DNA from: an uncultured Prevotellaceae bacterium
GTDB taxonomy: Bacteria > Bacteroidota > Bacteroidia > Bacteroidales > Bacteroidaceae
Direction of reading: 5' to 3'
DNA length: 10,986 nucleotides
NCBI GenBank assembly: GCA_902803455.1
Contig: CADCQC010000384.1
Span: 1-10,986, forward strand
Every line of letters starts with the position of its first letter. Position 1 is the stretch's first letter. Positions 1-5,434 of the stretch are shown here, piece by piece. Made by a program: the position numbers and the translations under genes. Below the pieces are notes generated by a model. That model had not been told where the DNA came from. It did not search any database and was given only the letters and a program-made list of their open reading frames with translations.

Positions 1-1
1 A

Positions 2-772
2 AGCACGGTTTCTTCTGCTGCTACGGTGGTCGGTCATCTCGTGGGTATAGCCATACTGTTGTCGCATTGGAAGAATCCAGAGCATCGGCGTCTCACCCTA
101 ACCTACAGCACATGTAAGATGGAAGCAGTATGGCCGACCTGCCGCAGGATTGTCTCTCAAGGGGCGCCTTTGGCCATCGCCTCCATCTCCCTGACCTTGT
201 TGTTGTTATCCGCCAACAGCATTGTTCTTTCCACATTAGGAAGAACCGGTATCTTCGCTTTTGCCGTCTGCATGAACCTTTTACAGGTCTATAATCTGTT
301 TCTCTCAGGCACTTGTCAGACGCTTCAATCGTTAGGAGCCATTCAAGTGGGTAAGAAAGATGAGGATGGTTTGCGTACAGTACTGAGAAAGGCCTTTCGC
401 TTCATCACCTTGGCAATGGTCATCACCTGCATTATCGTATGGGTTAATCCCGAAGCGATAGCCCAGTTATTTGGTGCCGACGAACCAGGCAAGTTGGTTG
501 ATAGTAAAAACGCACTGCAAGTTTTCGCCCTTAGCTTCATACCTTTCTGCTACATCTACGTGTTGATGATTGTCTATAAGCTCTATGGGCACCACCACAT
601 GGCTTTGTTTATTTCATTCGCACTCTCACTCACGGTCATACCTGTGTTATGGATCGTGTCGCACTCCTATCCCCGGATGCTTTGGCATAGTTACCTCATT
701 GCCTATATGATCGAGGCAGTGGCTATTCTTGTGCTACATCATGCGACAAAGGTGAAATTCACATTGCGTTAA
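2..772 (+). CDS. MATE-family multidrug/cation antiporter, C-terminal part (5' end outside window)
   Basis: The reading frame is open from base 2 with no start that fits a full protein, so this is the last 256 residues of a longer gene. The visible part is strongly hydrophobic, with about six predicted membrane spans. They match the second half (TM7-12) of MATE exporters: a loop with PLAIASISLTLLLLSANSIV, a segment LGRTGIFAFAVCMNLLQVYN, and a basic cytoplasmic loop before TM10. Known MATE proteins are inner-membrane Na+ or H+ antiporters that export cationic drugs and metabolites; the substrate here cannot be read from sequence. A GTG at 26 is in frame, but it lies inside the conserved membrane region and is not a credible start. 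The gene ends with TAA 70 bases before the lipoprotein gene, and no clear promoter lies between them, so read-through is possible. The family call is fairly sure, the subfamily is not. Confidence 0.82.
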   Translation, partial: STVSSAATVVGHLVGIAILLSHWKNPEHRRLTLTYSTCKMEAVWPTCRRIVSQGAPLAIASISLTLLLLSANSIVLSTLGRTGIFAFAVCMNLLQVYNLFLSGTCQTLQSLGAIQVGKKDEDGLRTVLRKAFRFITLAMVITCIIVWVNPEAIAQLFGADEPGKLVDSKNALQVFALSFIPFCYIYVLMIVYKLYGHHHMALFISFALSLTVIPVLWIVSHSYPRMLWHSYLIAYMIEAVAILVLHHATKVKFTLR

Positions 773-842
773 GCAACCATTTATCACCAACAATAAAGGA
801 CTTGATTTGGATTTACTATTTCATCAAACATCTTTTACCAAT

Positions 843-1664
843 ATGATTAGAAAAAAATTCAGGATGCATGCCGCCATCCTTATCATTTGCGGCATGGGAC
901 TGTTTGCATCTTGCTTCGATGGAACAGCTTTACTGAAAATGAATGGCGTACTTGAAGAACCTGTTTCCGACAAGTTACCGGAACAGGTGGAAAAGCTTTA
1001 TGCAACCACGAAAAAAGTGCATCCATTTGAAATCATGAACGACTCTGCCAACAATGTCAGTGTGTTCGGCATCGGTGAACTGGATGATGGAGTATCAACA
1101 GAAGGTTATGGTGTGACCATCACCAAGAAAGCCACCTCTACCACATTCAACTACATCCGCAACAGTCGACAGCCACGGGCTTTTTATGATTCAGCATCGA
1201 ATAGTCTTTGGTTGGCTTCATGCGTCATGGAGGGAACAGGCACGAATGTTGAGCAACTCTACAAGATGCAGTTTGGGAGTGAAAATGATAGCGCCCACAT
1301 CGTGGCGACCCTGGAACCTTACCAGATGCAAGAGAAGATCATCGAGTATATGCATTACTCGGTGAAAGGAGAGGAAATCACGTTATATGCCAACGGTATT
1401 GAGCTTGCTACCACCAAAAACACTGTCACAGATATGGGTGGTCTGGATGCAGAACAACCTATTTGGATAGGCGAACAAATCAGTTACGACCTTAACAACG
1501 GTCAACCACGCGTATGCTTCGTGCCAGGATTGAAATTCACGACCGGACTGGTGCTGACCTATGATGATATGCCTACGCTGTCGGCAAGCATCGACATGAA
1601 AGAGGATGGCAGCTACGGTCTATCTGATTTTAAGGTAGAAAAATCTGATAAGAAAAAAGAATAA
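843..1664 (+). CDS. Putative secreted lipoprotein of unknown function
   Basis: This 273-residue protein is not one I recognise. The start was set at ATG 843 rather than the in-frame TTG at 807, because from 843 the protein opens with a classical lipoprotein signal: basic MIRKKFR, a hydrophobic stretch, then a lipobox ending LFASC. The cysteine would be lipidated. The residue after it is Phe then Asp, so outer-membrane placement is plausible but not proven. The mature part is soluble and polar, rich in short alternating hydrophobic segments typical of beta-sandwich proteins (for example EEITLYANGIELATT and SIDMKEDGSYGLSDFKV). It ends in a charged KSDKKKE tail. No catalytic motif or repeat is apparent. 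It follows the MATE gene by 70 bases and is convergent with the VWA gene. It may be a lineage-restricted surface or periplasmic lipoprotein. Only the lipoprotein call is well supported. Confidence 0.75.
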   Translation: MIRKKFRMHAAILIICGMGLFASCFDGTALLKMNGVLEEPVSDKLPEQVEKLYATTKKVHPFEIMNDSANNVSVFGIGELDDGVSTEGYGVTITKKATSTTFNYIRNSRQPRAFYDSASNSLWLASCVMEGTGTNVEQLYKMQFGSENDSAHIVATLEPYQMQEKIIEYMHYSVKGEEITLYANGIELATTKNTVTDMGGLDAEQPIWIGEQISYDLNNGQPRVCFVPGLKFTTGLVLTYDDMPTLSASIDMKEDGSYGLSDFKVEKSDKKKE

Positions 1665-1685
1665 TTGCTGTCATTAATTTTTTGA

Positions 1686-1710
1686 AGTGAAGATGCACGT
1701 GTCTTTCACT
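1686..1710. terminator. Weak hairpin downstream of the lipoprotein gene
   Basis: AGTGAAGA (1686-1693) pairs with TCTTTCACT (1702-1710) apart from one bulged base, around a loop that holds the palindrome CACGTG (1696-1701). It lies 22 bases after the lipoprotein stop, but there is no T-tract directly behind it. It could be a weak terminator or an RNA 3'-end structure; the stronger hairpin at 1748-1783 is the better candidate. Confidence 0.25.
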
Positions 1711-1747
1711 GCATTTGCTTCCTTCTGGATGAAATATATGCTTGTAA

Positions 1748-1783
1748 GACAATCCCAAAGCCTGCCTTGGCTTTGGGATTGTC
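1748..1783. terminator. Perfect 15-bp inverted repeat, probable bidirectional terminator
   Basis: GACAATCCCAAAGCC (1748-1762) and its exact reverse complement (1769-1783) enclose a 6-base loop, TGCCTT. It lies between two convergent genes, about 84 bases after the lipoprotein stop and 70 bases after the VWA stop, which is the expected place for a shared terminator. Neither side carries a good run of T, so it differs from the textbook intrinsic form. A role in stabilising both mRNA 3' ends is the alternative. Confidence 0.55.
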
Positions 1784-1853
1784 ATTAATCATCAAGTGCT
1801 TTTCTTAGTTTCCCAATGTAGTTAAATATGGCACAGCCATTTCCAATTACTTT

Positions 1854-2495
1854 TTATTCTTCAAAAAAACCGGTACTCTCCTCCAAGCAATCGTCATCTT
1901 TATGTAAACTTAATTTTTTATAAAAGCTGGCACGGCAACACCTTTCTTTTTCGAACATTTCCTTAGAGCCGTTTTCCGTTTGTTCAAATACCATCGAATT
2001 TCTGATGCCCATACTACCAGCCACAGCTTCCACATCCTGATTGGCCCCAATATAGGTGAAAGTCCACCCTTCGTGCCGTAGTTCTTCGACCAGCGACTTA
2101 ACCTGTGAGCCCGACCAATGCACCGAAGAATTCTCATAGCCGTCGGTAATCACCGTAACCAAGACTCTGTCTTCAGGTTTAATCTTCCGTTTTAGTTCTG
2201 AAATCATTTCTCCCATGGCATCATAAAGTGCGGTACATCCATTAGTCACATAGTCTTTACGAGTAAGTTCCTTCACCTCGTCGATGGGTGAAACAGAATA
2301 ATTGATCTTCAGATAGTTTGTTCCAGAATTGAAGGATGCCAACGTCAGGAACTGTTTCAGTTCCGGATTCTCTTTCTGACCAATTCTGATGGTCTGTATG
2401 GTTTCGTTCACACCACTTAGCGCCTGATTGTAGATACTTTCCATTGAGCCTGAGGCATCAAGGATCATGAGATTGATAATGTTTTTTGCTTCCAT
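1854..2495 (-). CDS. Small stand-alone von Willebrand factor A (VWA) domain protein
   Basis: The protein is 213 residues and nearly all of it is one VWA domain. The metal-ion-dependent adhesion site is complete: D13-A-S15-G-S17 in the first strand/loop, T88 in TNGCTALYDAM, and D118 in VITDGYEN. It should therefore bind Mg2+ or Mn2+ and mediate protein-protein contact. The start was set at the ATG at 2495 because a -7 promoter box lies at 2522-2529. The longer frame to 2588 would begin upstream of transcription, and the ATG at 2517-2519 would fall on the start site itself. Without that extension the protein has no signal peptide and no membrane span, so it is probably cytoplasmic. The tail is charged and acidic (KDDDCLEESTGFFEE). 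VWA proteins often partner with MoxR-type ATPases or TerD-like proteins, but no such partner is in this window. Its molecular role is unknown. Confidence 0.85.
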   Translation of the reverse strand: MEAKNIINLMILDASGSMESIYNQALSGVNETIQTIRIGQKENPELKQFLTLASFNSGTNYLKINYSVSPIDEVKELTRKDYVTNGCTALYDAMGEMISELKRKIKPEDRVLVTVITDGYENSSVHWSGSQVKSLVEELRHEGWTFTYIGANQDVEAVAGSMGIRNSMVFEQTENGSKEMFEKERCCRASFYKKLSLHKDDDCLEESTGFFEE

Positions 2496-2521
2496 AATTC
2501 TTGTTTTTGGTTTTGACATTG

Positions 2522-2553
2522 CAAAGATAGATGACAAAAAGTCTAAAAACAAG
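2522..2553 (-). promoter_or_regulatory. Promoter of the VWA gene (Bacteroidota sigma-ABfr type)
   Basis: On the minus strand, TATCTTTG (complement of 2522-2529) matches the -7 consensus TAnnTTTG exactly. CTTG (complement of 2550-2553) lies about 20 bases upstream as the -33 element. Transcription would begin near 2516-2518, giving a leader of about 22 bases before the ATG at 2495. This is what decides the start of the VWA gene. Confidence 0.65.
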
Positions 2554-2620
2554 AAAAAAGAGAATGCAAGGCTTGCAAAACCTATCATTTGGAAACAAGC
2601 GTGATTATAGAGACACCAAA

Positions 2621-2632
2621 ATGATCATTATT
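2621..2632 (+). repeat. Upstream copy of a 12-bp direct repeat with TGATCA core
   Basis: ATGATCATTATT is identical to bases 2675-2686, with 54 bases between the two starts (about five helical turns). The first eight bases form a palindrome. It lies in the divergent VWA/msrA region, about 80 bases upstream of the predicted msrA transcription start, where a regulator could bind. The site function is inferred. Confidence 0.4.
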
Positions 2633-2669
2633 CAAATAAAGAACCATGAAAACAAAAGCAAGACGATAT

Positions 2670-2688
2670 GAAATATGATCATTATTTC
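2670..2688 (+). promoter_or_regulatory. Imperfect palindrome over the msrA promoter, second repeat copy
   Basis: The second ATGATCATTATT copy (2675-2686) sits inside a larger dyad: GAAAT (2670-2674), TGATCA (2676-2681) and ATTTC (2684-2688). The two sides are offset by one base. It occupies the space just upstream of the msrA -7 box, where a -33 element would normally be. It looks like an operator or activator site; the regulator is unknown. Confidence 0.4.
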
Positions 2689-2689
2689 G

Positions 2690-2697
2690 TATTTTTG
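2690..2697 (+). promoter_or_regulatory. -7 box of the msrA promoter
   Basis: TATTTTTG matches TAnnTTTG exactly, and transcription should begin near 2701-2704. No TTTG or TTG is found at the usual distance upstream, where the TGATCA dyad lies instead, so the promoter may depend on a bound activator. The box lies downstream of the ATG at 2675, which rules that codon out as the start. Confidence 0.55.
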
Positions 2698-2731
2698 CAC
2701 ATTAAAAGATAATATTCAGAAAAATCCACCT

Positions 2732-3367
2732 ATGATAACAGAAAAAGAGAGCAAATCCTCTGATGACCAACTCTTCCAACAGCCGACGAATGAGCAACGA
2801 ACAGTCACAAAGGAATTGGCCGCAGAGCGTCCCGACAAGAGCGAGAACAGTCATACCATCCGCGACATCTATCTAGCGGGCGGATGTTTTTGGGGTACAG
2901 AGCACTATTTCAAACAAGTGGAAGGAGTGGTAGATACAGAAGTAGGTTATGCCAATGGCATTATAGAACATCCCACCTACAAACAAGTGTGTACCGATAC
3001 GACTCAATTTGCCGAGACAGTACACGTCAGATATAATTCCGACGTGGTGAGCCTTGAATTCTTGCTGACGCTCTATTTCAAAGCGATTGACCCCGTAAGC
3101 ATCAACCAACAGGGTCACGACAAAGGTACACAATATCGTACGGGGATATACTACACGGATGTAGCCGATCTTAGCACCATAGAAGAGGTATACAATGAAG
3201 AACAGAAAAAATACGACCAGCCCTTTGCGGTAGAAAAACAGCCATTGGAAAACTTCTATCCTGCTGAAGACTATCATCAAGACTACCTCGATAAAAATCC
3301 CACAGGCTACTGTCACCTTCCCGTTGCCCTTTTCGAGTTTGCACGGAAAGCGAAAGCCAAACGATAA
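2732..3367 (+). CDS. msrA: Peptide-methionine (S)-S-oxide reductase MsrA
   Basis: MsrA reduces methionine-S-sulfoxide, free or in proteins, back to methionine, using thioredoxin as reductant. The hallmark GGCFWG motif is present with catalytic C52. It is followed by the family segments EVGYANG, DP (120-121), GTQYRTGIYY and YHQDYLDKNPTGYCH. C194 in the last segment is the likely resolving cysteine. The start at 2732 was chosen over the in-frame ATG at 2675 because the -7 promoter box lies at 2690-2697, giving 211 residues. About 44 polar residues precede the domain, so the protein is longer at its N-terminus than a minimal MsrA. This stretch is not a signal peptide, so the enzyme is probably cytoplasmic. 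No MsrB domain is fused, and no msrB lies in the window. It is transcribed divergently from the VWA gene and its stop lies 6 bases from the stop of the convergent LytTR gene. Confidence 0.95.
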   Translation: MITEKESKSSDDQLFQQPTNEQRTVTKELAAERPDKSENSHTIRDIYLAGGCFWGTEHYFKQVEGVVDTEVGYANGIIEHPTYKQVCTDTTQFAETVHVRYNSDVVSLEFLLTLYFKAIDPVSINQQGHDKGTQYRTGIYYTDVADLSTIEEVYNEEQKKYDQPFAVEKQPLENFYPAEDYHQDYLDKNPTGYCHLPVALFEFARKAKAKR

Positions 3368-3373
3368 CAGGTT

Positions 3374-4303
3374 TTACAACGCTTTGATGGTTTCCTTGAC
3401 ACTCCCCGTATGACTTCGTGATACGGGAATAGCTTCGTGGCCATGCTTCATGATCAGCTGCATGGAATCAGACTTGGATACGATTTGGTCTACCATACCC
3501 AAATTGACCAAGAAAGCCCGATGACATCTGACAATCATCGGATAGTCCTTCAGATCTCCCTCCATTTGTTTCAAGGTGGCACGGAGCATGTTTGTACAAA
3601 CCATGTCATCACGAAGATGATAGACTTTTACATAGTTTCCGACAGCCTCTAAATATAATAAGTTGGAAACCATGAGTGCCACAGACTCATTGGTCGTCCC
3701 AGATAACACGATGGTGGATGATGCTGGTTTTGTGCCAGACAATTCTGTCTGTTGATGGTCACTTTTATCGAGTGTCTCAGATTCTTTGACTTTGTCCAGC
3801 TCATCAGCTTTCTTTTGCAATCTTTTCAATTCTTCATTCAGCAAGCGCATCTCCTCCAGTTCTGCAGCCAAATAACGGCTTCTGTACTTGAAACGCCAGT
3901 AAAGACCGATAGCAAAAGAACAAAATGCGATGATAACAAGCGTCTCGAAAAAATTACTCCATGACAATCGATTCCCCTCCACCCGATCGCTCAAGAAAAA
4001 ATGCCGATAAAGGCATATCATCAATGAGATGAGAGGTGTATTGATCAATTGAAACCAAAGATTGCGTCGGATGATAAGATCAGCATCCATACCTTCTATA
4101 TAAGGTTTCTTGATTATTTTATCGATGATGAAATCTGTTATCAAGCAAACAAAAATCCCCAAAAGAAAGATAATCAGCAGATGAACAAAAGCATGCCATT
4201 GCCATGCAGTCAGTCCGAAAGGTTTGAATACAGCCAATGCCAGCGCTACAAATGCACAACTAATGATGCGAACTTTTAGCTTATCTTTCACAAATTGTTT
4301 CAT
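3374..4303 (-). CDS. Membrane-anchored LytTR-family transcriptional regulator
   Basis: This is a predicted DNA-binding regulator held in the inner membrane. In the 309-residue form, four hydrophobic segments lie at about 13-31, 38-60, 82-99 and 119-136. The first ends in the KPFGL motif common in such Bacteroidota proteins. A charged coiled coil follows (about 144-180, LEEMRLLNEELKRLQKKADEL), then a polar linker, then a LytTR domain from about 200 to the end. The LytTR domain includes NLLYLEAVGNYVKVYHL and MIVRCHRAFLVNLGMVDQI. There is no response-regulator receiver and no kinase domain, so sensing is presumably through the membrane part; the signal is unknown. The start was moved from the ATG at 4351 to the ATG at 4303 because a promoter lies between them. 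It is divergent from the YitT gene, and the two promoters share a palindrome, so this protein is a reasonable candidate to control both. Confidence 0.88.
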   Translation of the reverse strand: MKQFVKDKLKVRIISCAFVALALAVFKPFGLTAWQWHAFVHLLIIFLLGIFVCLITDFIIDKIIKKPYIEGMDADLIIRRNLWFQLINTPLISLMICLYRHFFLSDRVEGNRLSWSNFFETLVIIAFCSFAIGLYWRFKYRSRYLAAELEEMRLLNEELKRLQKKADELDKVKESETLDKSDHQQTELSGTKPASSTIVLSGTTNESVALMVSNLLYLEAVGNYVKVYHLRDDMVCTNMLRATLKQMEGDLKDYPMIVRCHRAFLVNLGMVDQIVSKSDSMQLIMKHGHEAIPVSRSHTGSVKETIKAL

Positions 4304-4311
4304 ACAGTTTG

Positions 4312-4343
4312 CTAAGGTACGATAAATATGCGTAAACGCCAAA
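4312..4343 (-). promoter_or_regulatory. Promoter of the LytTR gene
   Basis: On the minus strand TTTG (complement of 4340-4343) is followed after exactly 20 bases by TACCTTAG (complement of 4312-4319), one mismatch from TAnnTTTG. Transcription would begin just before the ATG at 4303, giving a short leader. The spacer contains the palindrome GCGTTTACGC (4330-4339). Confidence 0.55.
4330..4339. promoter_or_regulatory. Palindrome GCGTAAACGC in the LytTR promoter spacer
   Basis: GCGT and ACGC flank two central bases. The site lies between the -33 and -7 elements of the LytTR promoter. A near copy (GCGTAAAACGC) sits at 4470-4480 at the start of the divergent YitT transcript. Sharing between divergent promoters suggests one regulator binds both; this is inference. 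Confidence 0.35.
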
Positions 4344-4387
4344 CCATTCATTACATTTTTGTAATCTATCCATAATCACCTGCAACC

Positions 4388-4409
4388 CTGATTGACTATG
4401 AAAGTCATC
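4388..4409. repeat. Imperfect inverted repeat in the LytTR/YitT intergenic region
   Basis: TGACT (4393-4397) and AGTCA (4403-4407) are perfect inverted arms around ATGAA. The dyad extends outward to TGAT on the left and ATCA on the right with one extra base. It lies midway between the two divergent promoters, about 50 bases upstream of the YitT -7 box, so it could be an operator. A shorter dyad, TTACA/TGTAA, lies at 4351-4364. Confidence 0.3.
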
Positions 4410-4436
4410 ACACATGTATTTTCTATAAGTTTCTGA

Positions 4437-4466
4437 TTTGGTAGTTGGAAAAATATCGTATATTTG
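4437..4466 (+). promoter_or_regulatory. Promoter of the YitT-family gene
   Basis: TTTG (4437-4440), an 18-base spacer, then TATATTTG (4459-4466), an exact TAnnTTTG match. Transcription would begin at about 4470, leaving a short A-rich leader before ATG 4488. Confidence 0.65.
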
Positions 4467-4469
4467 CAA

Positions 4470-4480
4470 GCGTAAAACGC
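4470..4480. promoter_or_regulatory. Palindrome GCGTAAAACGC at the YitT transcription start
   Basis: GCGT (4470-4473) and ACGC (4477-4480) enclose AAA. It is nearly identical to 4330-4339 and lies where a bound protein would block initiation. It could also be a chance short dyad. Confidence 0.35.
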
Positions 4481-4487
4481 AAAAAGA

Positions 4488-5399
4488 ATGAAAGACAACA
4501 TTAATCCGACAGCAAAGAAGAGATCTACTTTAAGGAAAATATTGAATTCCGAATTTTTCGACTATGTGATGATCGCTATCGGTATGATGGCTTATGGCAT
4601 GGGATGGACCATTTTCCTTCTTTCCAACGACATTACAACAGGTGGAGTAGCTGGTGTTTCCTCACTGCTGTACTGGGGCATGAATGTACCTGTCCAGGTG
4701 AGTTACTTTGGCATCAATGCCTTATTGTTGTTGGGAGCACTGAAGGTGCTTGGTCTCCGTTTCTGTTTGAAAACGATTTATGCTGTCGGTGTGCTCACAT
4801 TGTTTCTTTCCTATTTTACCCACTTGGGAGCCGATATGCATCTACTTCAAGACCAACCATTTATGGCCAGTATCATCGGTGCTATTTTCTGTGGAAGTGG
4901 TGTGGGTCTTGGATTGTCATTTAACGGGAGTACCGGTGGTACAGATATTATAGCTGCCATAGTCAACAAATATCGTGACATCTCTTTGGGGCGCGTAATC
5001 CTGCTTTGCGACATCGTCATCATCACCAGTTCCTACCTAGTATTTCATGATTGGGAAAAAGTAATCTATGGCTATGTCGTGCTCTGTGTCACCGCATTTT
5101 GCATCGACCAAGTGGTGAATTCACGCCGCAGTTCAGTGCAGTTTTTCATTATCGCTACCCATTACGAGGAAATAGCCCGTCGCATCAACCAGGAACCACA
5201 TCGAGGTGTGACCTTGATTGATGCACAAGGTTTTTATTCTGGTAACAACATCAAGATGCTTTTCGTGCTGGCAAAGAAACGTCAGTCGAGCGAGATCTTC
5301 CATATCATCAACGAGGTGGATCCCACAGCCTTTGTCAGTCAGAGCCGTGTCATCGGTGTTTATGGCGAAGGCTTCGACCATTTCAAATTCCACAAATAA
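4488..5399 (+). CDS. YitT family membrane protein (DUF161 + DUF2179)
   Basis: This 303-residue inner-membrane protein has both parts of the YitT family. The first is a hydrophobic DUF161 region of about six spans (roughly 26-207). It carries the signature glycine motifs TTGGVAGVS (from about residue 50) and GSTGGTD (147-153). The second is a soluble DUF2179 domain at the C-terminus (about 225-300) with HRGVTLIDAQGFYSG and SRVIGVYGEGF. The length is normal for the family and the gene looks intact. YitT proteins are widespread, and their transported substrate, if any, is not established, so no reaction is assigned. The start follows a good promoter by about 20 bases. It is divergent from the LytTR regulator and convergent with the patatin gene, with stop codons only 35 bases apart. 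Confidence 0.92.
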   Translation: MKDNINPTAKKRSTLRKILNSEFFDYVMIAIGMMAYGMGWTIFLLSNDITTGGVAGVSSLLYWGMNVPVQVSYFGINALLLLGALKVLGLRFCLKTIYAVGVLTLFLSYFTHLGADMHLLQDQPFMASIIGAIFCGSGVGLGLSFNGSTGGTDIIAAIVNKYRDISLGRVILLCDIVIITSSYLVFHDWEKVIYGYVVLCVTAFCIDQVVNSRRSSVQFFIIATHYEEIARRINQEPHRGVTLIDAQGFYSGNNIKMLFVLAKKRQSSEIFHIINEVDPTAFVSQSRVIGVYGEGFDHFKFHK

Positions 5400-5418
5400 G
5401 ACACAAGACTCTGTGGAA
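5388..5418. terminator. Possible hairpin between convergent YitT and patatin genes
   Basis: TTCCACA (5388-5394) and TGTGGAA (5412-5418) are perfect 7-base arms around a 17-base loop. The left arm overlaps the end of the YitT coding region. This is the only dyad in the 35-base gap between the two stops. The loop is long and the T-tracts are poor, so this is a weak call. Confidence 0.25.
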
Positions 5419-5434
5419 ATGGTTTTAACCGCGA

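Noticed and set aside
806..836. Possible promoter for the lipoprotein (TTTG at 806-809 and CATCTTTT at 829-836)
   Set aside because: The -7 candidate has two mismatches and would leave almost no leader before the ATG.
807..842. TTG start extending the lipoprotein by 12 residues
   Set aside because: It would place polar residues before the lipoprotein signal; ATG 843 gives a standard signal and lipobox.
2873..3316. Minus-strand frame of 147 codons opposite msrA
   Set aside because: It lies entirely antisense to the well-supported MsrA domain, has no promoter or recognisable domain, and its hydrophobic look comes from the complement of the MsrA codons.
3347..3385. AAAGCG/CGCTTT arms across the msrA/LytTR stop codons, as a terminator
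   Set aside because: The stem is only six base pairs with a 27-base loop inside coding sequence; no T-tract.
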